Below, piece after piece: positions 46,832-59,367 of a stretch of 64,000 nucleotides of DNA (position 1 is the stretch's first letter; every line of letters starts with the position of its first letter). The position numbers and the translations under genes were made by a program. Source of the stretch: Klebsormidium nitens (Eukaryota; Streptophyta; Klebsormidiophyceae; Klebsormidiales; Klebsormidiaceae). The notes beneath the pieces are model-generated. The model saw only the letters and a list, made by a program, of their open reading frames with translations, was not told where the DNA came from and searched no databases. The stretch covers positions 49,346 to 113,345 of the forward strand of contig DF237231.1 in assembly GCA_000708835.1 (NCBI GenBank). Reading direction: 5' to 3'.

Positions 46832-49800
46832 CTAATTTGCAGACGTGGATACCAGTGTCGGCGTCGTAACGTCAGCACTCGTCCAAGAACAGAGCAAATG
46901 CTTTGAAAAGCTCCAATCAGCTTCGCTAATGGTCGCTCTTTTCGTTCTGCATCGGCATTCATTGCGGGGTCCATCGACGGACCTCAGAAACAAAAGCTTT
47001 TCAACAAACAGAGGAGAGAAAGAGCGAAAAAGAAGATCGAAGGATGATAACTGAGAATCAAGGGTCAGCGAGTATCTCGCCTCTTGCTCGCTCTCCGGAA
47101 TAAGGTTGAGATACGGCCGCAAAGCGCGACGCCGGTTGACGAAGTAGTTGGTCGTCTTCTGCATGCTGCCCGGGTTGAAACGGTACCAGTAAACCGGGTC
47201 CGATAGCACGTCGACCTGACGCCAAAGACGAAATTGGTTTTGATTGCCCGGTTGAAAGACCAGTTCGTATTGCGGAACACAGTTGATTTGCACGCACGAG
47301 GGGCTGAGAACAAGGAGACGTTAAAGCAGGATCGCACCGGATGACGAAGCTCAGGAGGCGACGGATTATTAAGGTGATCAGCGACTGCATTCAGCTATCC
47401 ACCTCTCCGCTTCTGCAGATACCCCCAAAACGCACTTTCGAGTCTCACGTACGTCAGCAGAAGGATCACACCGGACGAGGTTTGACAAGTTGCAAACCGG
47501 TTCCAGCCATTCCATCTTGAGAGCACCAGTTGAAGCCTCACCCGAAACCCCCGCAGGGTGGCGTTTGCATACATCTCCCAGTCCTCGTACCCAATCCCGT
47601 AGTCTTCCGTGTACCCCCCAATTTCGAAAAAGGAAGACTTGCGCACGAAGCAATTGGCGTCGCCGAAGCAGTTCTTGAACGCGCCCACGTCGCTGCTGCC
47701 CCCCAGGAACAAATACGACGGCCGATCCTCTGCAAAGATGGGGAACTTTGGTTTTGGTTTTCCTAATACATTCGCTTTCAAAAGTAATTGCTTGAATATC
47801 TCCTATTCTGTGTACCTCTTGCTTAAAGATGTACCAACTTGCTTGGATCCAGATCCTGATATTTCTGATGCTGCTTGACGACTCTCTCCGTTCGTTGGAG
47901 GTCTTTCCCCTGAGCTACTAATAGGCTAGAGTCGTTGGACTGTCCGCCGGCGGAACTCTACTTCGATGGTCAGATTGGATTGCCGTACTCTTGATTCAAC
48001 TATGCAACCCTCTCTCGATGACTCCCGAATAATCTCTGCGGGTAAAGCGGCTTATTGAGACCGCTCAGAGCTTTTGCAAAGCAGAGCCCCAAGCTCTCCG
48101 CTCAGCTTTCCGCACACTGCAAGGCGGAGATTCCGCTCACTTTCGGACGGCGGCCGTGCGTCCGCGGACCAGAAGAAGTCGACGAAGCTGGTCATGACGT
48201 CAGCGCCGCCCCACTCCATGGCCCGCACGTACGTGCTGACCTCATGCGGCTTCGCCCAGTTGTCGTCGTCCATGAACAGAATGTACTTCCCTGCGGGACG
48301 CCACGTGTTTGACCTCAGTGCGACGTTACTCGCAATGAGAGCCATCTTTGCGAATCCTAGGGTCACGACTTGATTATGCAACCCCCCAGAACCTGGGGCT
48401 GTGCTAAATCGGCTACAGAATGCTCCTAAAAGGGCAAGTTCACATGGTCGAGGGGCAGACACATAAGTTAACCGTTGTTCTCAAGCCTGTGCCTGGATCC
48501 TGGCCAGATTGCAAGGAACTCGTAGATTTGACCAGTGGTCTGGAGTCAATCGGAATGGCAAGAACTCGAATTGCGGAGACAAGGGAGGCAAAGACTCGCT
48601 TTATTCTCCTTTAGAAGTCGTTCAAACACTCAATAAGATATCAGAGAAGATGGTCAGCTGGGAAGAGCAAACCTAGCATGAATCTCTAGAGGCCTACCTT
48701 TCGCAAGTCGCGCGCCCGCGTTCCGCGCCGCGCCTAGGTACGCGTTCGCCTGCCTATAGACCCTCCAACCCCGCGACTGGAATACGGGTTCTATCTCGTC
48801 CAGAAACCGGATGGCGTCTTCTTGCGTGCTCCCGTCGTCGACTAAAACGACCTCGAAACTCTCCGCCGGGTAATCCTGCGCCTCTAGTGACTCGATCGCC
48901 TGAAAAAGGCAGGGGCGTTATTACATCCGCGAAGGAAGTGAGGAATGGTCTTTTTAAAGCGATTGATTCGAGCTCTTGTTTCGACCTTACCCGCGTGGGC
49001 ATCTTTCAAGGACAGTGGCGTTCGAGACCTTTTTGAAGCCTATGGAGGATTCTCAAAAAGCAAAGCAAAGTTGATGAATCATCCTTTTGAATGTGCATTT
49101 TCATTCTGAGGACCATACCCGTTCGTCGTATCAAAATTTTGAGAACAGACGACTCGCTTCATCCAGAAGGCACGGCACAGGCCACTTTCCAGGAAGTAAT
49201 TCTCAGCCTCCAGCAACCAAATCTTGAACGATCTCGGCAGATCCCCCCGGGCCAATCTCACCTGTTTGCAAAGGGCAGGCCGGTTGAAGTGCGTCATCAC
49301 CACCGAGACTAACGGCCGGTCCTTTCCGGCCAGGTTTGCCTCTAACCGCGCCCATCGCTCGTCGTCCCTGGCGCGCGTCGCGGCCGCGGTACGCGCGTGC
49401 CACGTCATCCAGGCGTTCTCGTTCGCGGCCGCGTCGACGGCCGGGCGCGCGGGCCGGACGCCGTCCAAAAGGGCGCGTGACAGGCGGTCGACCAGGCTCT
49501 TTAACCGAGGGGAAAGAGACGTGGGTAAGTGTGCGTCGACTGACTGATCCCTCGCTCGCAAGGGTAGGAATTTGAGAAGAATGCGACGAGTGATGATTCG
49601 ATTTCCTCAGCTTCGATCTTTGCTTGGAGCGCGAAACTTCAGTCCATAAAGCGGAAGACTGGCCGGATTCAAGCAATTTTCTTCCGATGCAACTGTTCAG
49701 CTTGCACAGCATATATCCAGAAGCCACGACGCGCTCTCCTCTTTTGCAGGCACCCTCGGCTCTTTCTGGAAGATGGATAAGATTTCTCAAACCTATTTAG

Positions 49801-52800
49801 GACGTACCTGCACTGTCGGCTCGAACAGCGCGTGCGGCCGGTCACTGGGGTGTATTAAGTCGCTGATGCCGCCCACGTCAGCAGCAACGAAGGGGATCCC
49901 CAGCTCCGCGCACTGCGAGAACGAAGGAGCTGATTCGACACCTTCGCTTCTAAATCAGTCACTTGGGAGATGCTCGTAGATTAGGACCTTTCTCTGTGCG
50001 TCGAGAAGACGTGATTTGCTTTTGTGCCCAGCGAAGAGGCTTTGATTGCGAGAGTCCGAGAAGGCGTACTTTTTCAAGGTCCCTTTCAGTTGCTGACGAA
50101 CAGACGAAAAGAGTGACCGCCTTGCGCTCTTCGCCTTTTCTCTGAAACTACATCCGTTCACTTATTGACTGACAGTTTTAGCAGAGGTTTTCGGCTCTCA
50201 CCTCATAAACAGTGTACGGTGAGTTCTCCACTTTGGACGGCATCACCGCCAGCCTTCCCGGCCCCCGCAAATATTCTTTCGCCTCCAGGGGGTCCATTCG
50301 CGTCACAATCTTCCAGGGAAGAGCCCCCCACCGCCGCGCCCGCCGCTGGACGTACTCTACCCCCCACTCGGCCTCAATGATCGCGCTACGGCCCAGAAAC
50401 GTGACCCGCTCTAGTTTCGAGAGGACTTCCGCTCGCTGCGCCCCGCTCAGTTGCATCCGAATGCTCCGGGCTTCATCTGCCTTGACTATGCGCTGATGGG
50501 CTGTTGCTTGCGTCTCGTTGTTAACCCTAGCAACTGCACTCTCTGTTAAAGGCGTCCCCACGACTTGCCCTTTACTTCGGTCTCCGCTTTCCCCTTCATC
50601 GGCTTCTTTGGGCGATTCCAAAACCTCCAGAGACCCATCACCGATCTCGGTAAAACCCCCCAGAATCTCGTCGATCGCGTCGCAGAAAGTGACGGCGCCC
50701 TTGCGCGTTTCGAGCCGGCCAAAGAAGACCAGCTCGAAGACAGTCAACGAACTTCTCGGCTTCCCCCGGGTGTGGTCGGGGCTCCAGTCAGTCTTCGGCA
50801 GCAGATTGGGTTGCACGAATGTCCGTTCCAGGTCTAGTTGCCAACCCTCGCTTTCCATCCACTGCGCAGGCAAGCACCCGGTCATCACTTGGGGGCCGAA
50901 GCGTATGGCGATACACTTGCGAGACTATTTCGACTTTTGGCAAGGGATTGATGGCGTGCGGTCCTACATATCGCTAGTATCCGCTTTGCCAATGACACTT
51001 AATCTCGACAATGTTCGCGGAGACTGAGCCGGCCTAGAAAGGGGCAGAAGCGCAACCTCAATAATGGGTGTGACCGAAACACGACCGCCTTTATCGACGG
51101 TGAAAAGTACAGGTCGTTGCCGTCATCTCCCCAGTCATTTCTCATAGGATACAGTGACTCCTCGCGACTGGAAGCGCCCAAAAGAGTACCGGAAACGAAC
51201 GGACAGCTTCGACGGAAGCGTCAGACGGAAGGCGACTACGAAACGCAGCGGAATGGAGCGGAACGCGGAGCGAGCGAAGTTTGCCCCCACCTGCAGTATG
51301 TACTGACTGGGCGCGACCACGTAGTCCGCGAGCGCCACCGCGCGCTGCTCCATAAAATTGCCCTCCAAGCTGCGGACAGCGGTAATGGGTTCGCCGTTAC
51401 CGGCCTTCTTCGCCCAGAAGCTCGGCCCGTGCACACCCACAACTAGAGCGGTGCCCTTGAGCGCAAGGCCCTGTTTCTTGGCGAGGACGGAGTAGTAGCC
51501 GGCGCCCTGGGAGAGTTGAATGGGGGCAGTCTTGGGAACAGGGCCTCTCTATTTTTTTGTCGCTAGGATCCATTTTGTATGATCTACTTCGTTATAACCA
51601 GCGGAAAGTTATGGAATTTGAAGACTCTGATATCGAAGTACGAAGCAGAAAGACGGTGTGCGATGTTGGCGCCTTTGCTTTCACACAAAGGTGACGTCAC
51701 GTGTGACGTCGGTCACACGTGTACGGCCGCACCTGATAGTCCGGGAAGTGCACGACGTCGAAGCTCCGCTCCCGCAGGAACCGCAGCACTTCGTGCGATT
51801 CGATCAGCGCTTTCGGCACGTGATGCGTCCCGGGGGGGGGGCGCTGTAGCCCTAGCAAGGCGATCCCGGCTTTCGCATAGTGCAAAACCCACTCCTGGAA
51901 AGTGCCGCGCATCGAGACCTTCCCCATGGTGAAGAGAATGGTCACCTGCGAACGAGAGGAGGGTGATGAAAATTGCTGATGGAATTACGGTTCGCTTTGC
52001 TGACGGGTTGGTCATTTGTCTGCTTTGGTGAGATGTGAGGTTCTCAGGACCCAGAGTCAAGTGATAAAGGAAAGGAGACGCTTTGTAATGCAGCGAAGTT
52101 GGGAGATTTGCATAGCACTCTGCGTCGTATTGTGGAGACGAGAAACGGCGTAGGAAAGCCCATCTAATTTCCCCGATGCCACTGAATACTTCCATTTGCC
52201 GCGTCAATCAGAGTTGTGCTGAGACATAACTAGTCGAGATCCTCCGACAAGTATGAAGGTATCCAGGCTTCCGGCAATTTCACATCAAAATCTAGAAGAT
52301 GGCAACTTTTTTCTCCGAGCAGGACGATTGCCGGCATTCAAATCTGCAAAACAAGCCCACCTGATGACCCCGCTCGGCGAGGCTGTAAGCCATCGTCGTA
52401 AACGCTGTTCCAATGCCGCCGTTTGTGATCGGCCCAGCCACCTCGTTCGTCACAAAGCATACTTGCAACTTTCGATCGAGTTCTTTGACAATCCCCTTCT
52501 CTTCTATGCTCGAAAACCCTCTGTATTTGGCAGCCCCCTGTTTGGCCTGGCTGCAATCAACACCGCCGTAGCCTGCTTTGCAAACGCACCGCCTGCTTAT
52601 GCACCGACCCTGATTGGAACAGTCGTTTGAGCAAGCGGTTGATCCTAGACTCCTATGATTTTCTTCTGACGCATTGTGAGCGTTAGCATCCTCCTCTCTT
52701 ATCAAGTTCTGATCCGAGTGTAAAGATCTGCTGGTGACATCAGTATCCGTTGACGAACTCGCAGTTGCCTCAACAGTTGACACTTTGCTGACGCTTCCGT

Positions 52801-53578
52801 TCCCTTTGCTTTGAGTGGCATCCGAGTCTTCCCCAGTGCCGTTTTGCAGCTGGCCACTTATGGAGCCCCAGCGCCATAAGCGGGCGTTCATTTTGTCCAT
52901 TGTCCGTACCGCAGCCCCTATAAGCACCTTGTAGCGAGCGATATCCGCCGCCCGCTTATCGTCCTCCGCAAACTTGTCCGTAACTTCTGAGCCTGGCGAC
53001 ACATCCGTGATTACCCCGGTCATACTTTTCTCGACTTCCTTTGACTTCTCTTCCAGCGTGCTTGCGTCGAGCTCAGAGGTTGACTTGTTTTCCGGTGCTG
53101 CTGTCTCCCTAGCTGTCCCTAACAACTCGCTATGTGAATGAGGGTTAGTGTTAACCTGCGGCCGTTTGAGTCTGTCAAACCCCAGGAGGGCTGCCGCTGC
53201 AACCCGCCCGTAACCTGGGTGGGCGTCCCCAAGCAACCCACTTTCTAACCCACTATCTAACCCACTTTTTAGACCACTATCAAACCCACTGCCTTGACCA
53301 CTCTTAAACTCGACCTGAGCTGTACTTTTTGACTCATCGTGGACCCTGACTGAAAGAGGGTCCGCCAGAGCAAGACGTGGGTTCCCTGCTTCAACCCCAA
53401 ACGTACCACTTGCACCATCAGACAAAAGGCTCTCAGTATTCACTGAGCTGATGACTTGCGGTCTCGCTCTCGTGCCTTTGCTGTCGGTGCACTCAACCAG
53501 TGGTGCCAGCATTAGAAGCAGGCAAGCAGCCCACGAGCCGAGCACCGCTGGCGAGGACCTTGCTCTGCTTTGTGCCAT
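46832..53578 (-). CDS. Secretory double glycosyltransferase: EGF-like + GT4 + GT2
   Basis: Ten exons: 53578-52361, 51945-51733, 51506-51291, 50861-50202, 49912-49808, 49498-49262, 48899-48698, 48290-48141, 47729-47542 and 47215-46832. They join in phase to about 1190 residues. A signal peptide or anchor (about 12-28) is followed by a long disordered region with a Ser-Gly-Leu repeat. A six-Cys EGF-like module (about 316-342) comes next. A GT4-type (GT-B) domain runs about 372-830: VCFVTNEVAGPITNGGIGTA, FPDYQGAGYYSVLAKKQGL, VFFGRLETRKG, AADVGGISDLI. A GT2-type (GT-A) domain then runs about 865-1120: LVSVVMTHFNRP, VVLVDDGS, MDDDNW (DxD-like metal site) and GIGYEDWEMY. It should act in the ER/Golgi lumen or outside the cell; donor and acceptor sugars are unknown. 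The last 90 residues after NLIPESEQEARYSL are unsupported and may be read-through. Confidence 0.88.
53233..53312 (-). repeat. 12-bp tandem repeat coding for Ser-Gly-Leu units
   Basis: On the coding strand about six units of 12 bases encode (D/K/E)-S-G-L/F repeats in the disordered stalk of the glycosyltransferase. On the plus strand they read as AACCCACT-like units. The number of units may vary between strains. Confidence 0.7.
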
Positions 53579-54947
53579 GACGTTGCGCCGCGCGTTACGC
53601 GGTGGGAAGCTTTAACGAGCTACTGCGGCATTGGTGCTTGGCACTGCTGAGCTATGGTACAAGTTTGTCATCTGAGGTAAGGCGAGCAATCTTTGGCTCA
53701 TTCAACATTGTCCATACTGCCCAGGCAGCCGAGGGGCAGCCTCTTTCATGTGTGCAGTATAGCATAGTTTCCAGTTTGGAGCTTGTCAACCAGAGTGCCT
53801 TGCCATTTGCAGGTTGGTCTTTGCGCAGGGTTGCTGCTTATGCCACAAGTGCTATCGTCTAAGTTGTCCGAGCTTCCTTCTGGTGATCAGGTTGTTAAAT
53901 GCGTCGTTCGTACGACCTATAGGCTTGCTGAAGCACTACTGACGTCCAAAAGTACGATACACCAATGATATTAGTAGCACCGTAGCTGCATTAGGTGCTC
54001 TGAAATCAAAGGGCAATGACTCCATTCCCTTACACTTCACCTTCCTTCTTGGTACCAACCGCTGCACGATACGGGCTCGCTAGCATAAACGTTTATCGGA
54101 CGGTTTGTAAGCGCCAATCGCTCCTCGAGGCGAACCCTGCAAAGCTGCTCCGCCGGCCGCGTCGCTGCCGGGCCGCGCGGCACTGACCTTGAAAGCCCAC
54201 TTGAAACTTGAAAGAACTTGAATTAAGGGTGTCGGAAATTGGAACGCCCAGGACGCAATAAGCCGATTAACTTTGTGAGAGGCGTGGGACATTGGCCCAG
54301 CGACCAAAGTCCTGCGCTACTAAAACTAATTATTGTTATTACAGATTCCCTGTATATTGAATGATAGCACTACCACATATCCATAGGTATGTATGTGAGT
54401 CCAAGCTACCGTGCCCGGTGCCCTTCACGCCTGGCGTCTTTCAGAATGCTGGCGATCATGGTAGACCGTTGGATCGCTTCCTCGCGGCGCCCAGCGCACG
54501 ATGTTACTGCTCGCGTACAATACCTTGCGCTATACTAACCAGTCGTGGTTTGATGCTAGCGCGCATTCGCCGGACGTCAGACGGTACCTCCTCGTCAGTG
54601 AGATCTAACGTCGTATGACTATCGACCATCCAAATTAAAGTTTATACTCTCTTGAACTCTCAAACCGTGAAAGTTCGAAGTAAGAACTTCATCGACGACT
54701 CCTCGAGCTTTAAAAACGCGGGCGGGTGCAGTAACAATTTCCTTAAAGAACGTCTCTCTTCCCATTTAGTCTTTACTGTTAGTTGCGCCTGCTACATATT
54801 GCTTGTCGGTTCTGAAGTGCTGACCTAAGGCTACAGTACCAGGTACCAGCTCTGTGTATTCTAGTCTGTTTATTGTCCGGCTGCTGAATTGCGTTTGCCT
54901 GATCATATAAGACAAGAGAAAGGGCTTGAGCTTCTGCCGGGTTTAAA
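53579..54947. promoter_or_regulatory. Divergent promoter region, glycosyltransferase and DCP2
   Basis: About 1.37 kb between divergent start codons. The half near DCP2 is occupied by copy B of the dispersed repeat. No other gene is supported. Confidence 0.5.
54221..54748 (+). repeat. Diverged dispersed repeat, copy B (upstream of DCP2)
   Basis: Aligns with 630-1135 over nearly its full length in the same orientation, with many substitutions and indels. Conserved blocks include CGGAAAT.GGAACGCCCAGGA, GAGGCGTGGGACATTGGCC, TGCTCGCGTACA, GATGCTAGCGCGCAT, CGTCAGTGAGATCT and CGAGCTTTAAAA. It ends about 200 bp before the DCP2 ATG. The presence of GCTTTAAAA near the right end of both copies may supply a TATA-like element. 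Confidence 0.8.
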
Positions 54948-57900
54948 ATGGAAGGCATCCAGCAGCTGCAGCAGCTTGGGCCCTCGCCGGCTAAGCCCAG
55001 CAAGGCGAAGAAGCAGCCAAACCAGGCACCACAGCCCAAGACGCTGTACCCTCCGCCGGAGCTGCTGGAAGATCTATGCAGGTAAGGCAGTCATGTCCTT
55101 CTCAGTCAGGACACATTGTAAGCTTTGAGTGCATCTTATGGAGTGTGACAGCTCTCCAATCAGGAAGAGCGCTGGCCAAGCACATGATTGCCAGTTAATC
55201 TTGGGTTTAAGGTGCTCAGCCATGGTGGTAAGTGGCACATTGATACGTCCGAGAACGTGAGAGCTGCCGAATGGAAGCTGCATTACAGCACTTGTATCGC
55301 AAGGTATTCAGAATGTTAAGAACCAGGCGTCCTAGTATCTGCACCATTCCGTTTGAGTCCATCATCGGCTCTGCGTTATACTAAGAGATCGTGCCGACTA
55401 TGCGTGCGCTTTTCAGCATCGACTATGTTTGTGCGGGTTTGAGGCTTGTGCTTCGGATTTGTGCCTGCGTTTCTTTTTTCATTCATCTAAGATCGATCAA
55501 TCTGCTGGTGCCGCCTTACAGGTTTTCCCCAACCATCTGTGGGACTTTCTTGATGTTGCCACCAACCCACTTTGTAACATCGAAGTTCCGCGTTCCTAAT
55601 CAATTTGGTGACCACCAGATCTCTCTGTCTTGATGCCAGTTAGCGCACTATATGTCCGCTCCCATCATTGGTATTCTTTTGCGCTCAATCCTCCCACGGG
55701 TTACAACACCACCTCTGAGCGCACCGCTTCTCTACTGAAGAACGCAGAGGTTTATTCCATCGCTGCAGTCGCGTCATTCTTCACGCCCTCAAAAAAGGGC
55801 ACAAAGTTTTTGAGCCCATGGCCCTTTTGTTCTAGCGCCTGAATCCAATCTTCTCAATGTAACACTCCTTGCCAAGCTCTTCCCCCCTAATTGCCCCTTC
55901 TTCCCTTCGTTATGTATCCAAGTAACACAAAACCCCGCTCGTCTTCTTTCTCGCAACTGCATTGTGCTCAATCACCCCTTGAGAAGAGCTCAAGCCTTCT
56001 GAGTTTATCCGCTGTCTCCTTTGACAACTGAAAACAATCCGTACCTGCACCTTCTCAGTCCCCCACTGATCCTTGCTCTTTCAGAGGCGTGACGAGTTGC
56101 AGACTTACCCCCCCTCTCCTCCTTGCAGTCGCTTCGTCCTCAACGCCCCCGGAGAAGAGCTCAAATCCTTCACGCACAACCGCTCTTGCTTTGGTTATTG
56201 ACGAGAGTATATACCTGCACCTCTCTGCTCTTCCCTAATTCTATTCGTGGCTCACTTCCACCTGCATTTGAGTTGACTGTTGCCCCCCCTCTCTGCAGCC
56301 GCTTCGTCCTTAACGCCCCTGAAGAAGAGCTCAAGTCATTCGAGCGCATCGGCTTCCTCATCGAGCTCGCGCACTGGTTCTACGAGGACCACGTGCGCGA
56401 GCAACAGCCCGCTTTACGCAGCTTTTCGCTCAGCGACTTCATCGCCGCAATGTTCAAGCACTGCGCGGCGCTCCGGCCGTACGGCGAGTTTGCGGACGAG
56501 ATCTACCGCAGCTTTACGGACTACAAAGTGAAGGTGCCCACGACGGGGGCGATTCTGCTGAACCCAGCAATGGACAAGGTGGGGCAGCGGCCACTGTGAA
56601 GGGGGCCAGTTGATCAAGGGTTGTCTCTTTCTCAGCTTCTGTCCTTTTCGATTTCGGAGGTGTGATAAAGAGAGTTGGATCAAAGTTCAATACGAGGCTT
56701 GGTGACATGGGTGTTAGGAACAGCGGTTGCCCTTCAAAATCAATGGTAAAGTGTGCTTTTTGGGATTGAGGAGCGTCTCTCTAGGCAGGCTTCTCTAGAA
56801 ATGAATTTCGCAGTATCCTTGTCACATCGTATTCAAAACGATGACGCGTGGAAAGCTACTTCATGTTCTGACTCTTTGAGGTCCTTCTCAAATCCGCTGT
56901 CCTTTTCTATAGCCTTCTTCTGAAAGGCCTGAAAATCAAGCGGCCTTTCAGGAAAGAAGATGCACATCAGGTTGTCTGAGCGCAACTTTTCAGGTGTCAG
57001 TAATGGTTAGCGTCCACTCATTCTTGCTTGAAGCACGACAAATGCTTCTAACCAAGCGAGGTCAAGAAATCAGAAGGCTGGTACAAAGAGCCTGCCCGTT
57101 TTGAGTCAGCTAGAACCTTCTTTCAGTGCTACAGAGCTTCTACGGGCAACACGATCAGTAAGGGCGCTCCAGCCAAACCAAAGCAATGTCCAATCAGCCT
57201 GGTGGCCGCATTTTCGCAGTGCGTGATGGTGAGGGGCTGGAAGCAGCACTCGGCGTGGGGCTTTCCAAAGGGGAAGAAGAACTTCCAGGAGGAAGATCTG
57301 GCATGCGCAATCCGGGAGGTGAGGCGACGCTCCTGTAGCAATCGAGCCGAGCGATTTTGAATTCTCTTGTGTTTGCGACAAGGTTCAGCTTTTGCTAAAT
57401 ACCGGCCTTGAGATGCATCCAGGCTTCTTACTCCTTCCCTCTGAGAAAAGGTATGTGCCACAGAGTTGCCCTGAAGGAAAGAGGTTAAGATCGTCAGGAG
57501 CAAAGGTAAGGCGAAGGACGGCGACGAGCCGAGGAGTTGACGACTCTTTCGCTCCGCTTTTGGAGCACAAGAAAGTTGCAAAAATCACTTGAATCGAGTT
57601 CCATCATTTCCGATGTGACCCGTGCAAACATTCGGTAAGTTCCTGATTACAAACCATTCCCGCAGGTGGAGGAAGAGATTGGGTACAACATTGGCGGCCA
57701 CGTAAACCCGGAAGACTTTCTCGAGGTCGAGATTGCCGAGCAGCGCTGTCGGTTGTACATAGTCACGGGCGTCGAGGAGAGCACGCCCTTTCTAACGCGG
57801 ACCAAGAAGGAGATCGGGGTGAGCCGCTGCGGACGTCCAATCTGCTTGAGGGGTCTGTGCAGAAACGTGTCATGTGAAGGGAGTTCTCGATGCCGAGCTT

Positions 57901-59367
57901 TGCACACTAGATCAGGAATTCATCGGATTGACCGACGTCAGAAGTAGGGGGTTCCTGTCGTGAAGACAACTGACTTCACCGCTACTGAGAAAGCGCTACG
58001 ATGTGTTTTACTCGCAATTGCTGGAACGGCAGCAAGGGATACAGAGCGCCAATGGTCCCTTTCCCCTGAAGTGGAATGGAAGCCTCTCCTAACCATGTTG
58101 AATTGAACGTATGGAACACGGACTTCAAGAGAAGGGCAGAAAGGTCTGCATAAGATCGAAACGAGCCGCGTGCGTACGTCCGCAGGAGATTGCGTGGCAC
58201 TGGATTGCGGACCTGCCGGACGTGGAGAACGAGGATCCGGACAACCCGGGGAACCCGAACAAGGGCGCCAACGGCCTCAAGTACTTCCTCGTATGGCCGT
58301 ACATGAGGTAAGAAAAAGCTGCGAATGGAAGTCACCAATCATTTGTTTTGATCGATCTTGAGAGAATGGAGGGCTGAGCTTTGAAGATACGGGTTTGCTC
58401 GAGACGTCGGAGGCGGGCTTTGCGCGATCCAAGCATGAGGTATTCAGAAAGGAGGCAAAGAAGCAGGGCTGAAGTTGGCAGAGTCACTAAAGCCACCTCT
58501 AGGAAATTTGCATTTTCCGTCTCGAAAGTAATGTCCATCTTAGCATGCTCATTGATAGCATAACCATCGGGATAACCTCCCCCTCTCCATGTGCCGCTTT
58601 GCGATTCGCAACTGCAAGCTTCATTGAGAGGGACACTGCTTAGGGATTATGTGCACGCTTTGAATCTAGACAATCTGGGAAACAGAGACAAGAAAGCTGA
58701 GAAGGACGGCATAAAATACAAAGGAGCTGAAGGAGCGTCACCTAGAATATCAAGGGAGAACCCACTAGCCTCTTATTGCTGACGCAGGGGCCTCAAGAAC
58801 TGGATCGCAGCACGGAAAGCGCCAGGGGGAGGGCGGTCTAAGCGAAAAAAGGGTTTGACAGGTGAGCAAGGCCACAGTATCTTAACTGCTTCTTACTTCT
58901 TGAGATTAAAGAATGTTTACTCTTTGGAGACATGGTGTCTCTGATACCCGAAAGCAACGGGGAATTGTTGAGGAACAGCGCGGTCGCTTCAGCACCTGAC
59001 TCGAGAAGCGCTCAAAGCACCAATAAGCAAACTTGTTAATGCACGTCTATCTGGCCAACCCTGAAGTACACGCAGTAAGCCCTTTCATATGCATGAAAAC
59101 TTAGAAAAGATTTGCTTTCTTGCAGGTCCCAGCAACCCGACGTCGTCCGGCCGATCTGCAGTCGCTCCTCCGCCGTCAGATCCGGCCCCTGCAACTCGCG
59201 AGCTACCTCAGATGCCAGCTGTAGAATTTCAAGCGTCTGATGTGCCAAGTGGCACTCAACCAACGGCCCTGTATAGCAGCCCTGATTTCAGTAACTTCCG
59301 GTTCGACGTTGCCCGGATATTGCCCCTTCTGACCTTCCCGGAGAAGGTCCAACACGCCTCCTTATAG
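54948..59367 (+). CDS. DCP2: mRNA-decapping enzyme subunit 2 (Nudix hydrolase)
   Basis: Removes the m7G cap from mRNA, releasing m7GDP, in cytoplasmic P-bodies together with DCP1. Exons 54948-55081, 56299-56578, 57220-57318, 57666-57818, 58186-58307, 58788-58861 and 59126-59367 join to about 367 residues. The amino-terminal regulatory domain has ELLEDLCSRFVLNAPEEELK and SFERIGFLIELAHWFYED. The Nudix domain follows (VKVPTTGAILL, WGFPKGKK), with the box G-x5-E-x7-REVEEEIGY (about 156-178) matching the consensus and split by intron 3. Box B follows (EIAWHWIADLP, FLVWPYMRGLKNWI). The tail is short and Pro/Ser-rich and ends in a plant-like FSNFRFD motif. The protein is complete but shorter than fungal forms. 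Intron 1 (about 1.2 kb) carries at least two echoes of the exon 2 start. Confidence 0.95.
55945..56350 (+). repeat. Exon-2 5'-edge echoes in DCP2 intron 1
   Basis: 56121-56182 and, more decayed, 55945-56003 repeat the acceptor and start of exon 2 (56289-56350), spaced about 170-180 bp. The near copy has CTCC.TGCAGTCGCTTCGTC and GAGAAGAGCTCAAATCCTTC and retains a good acceptor. A possible fourth, very weak copy lies near 55755-55815. Confidence 0.88.
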
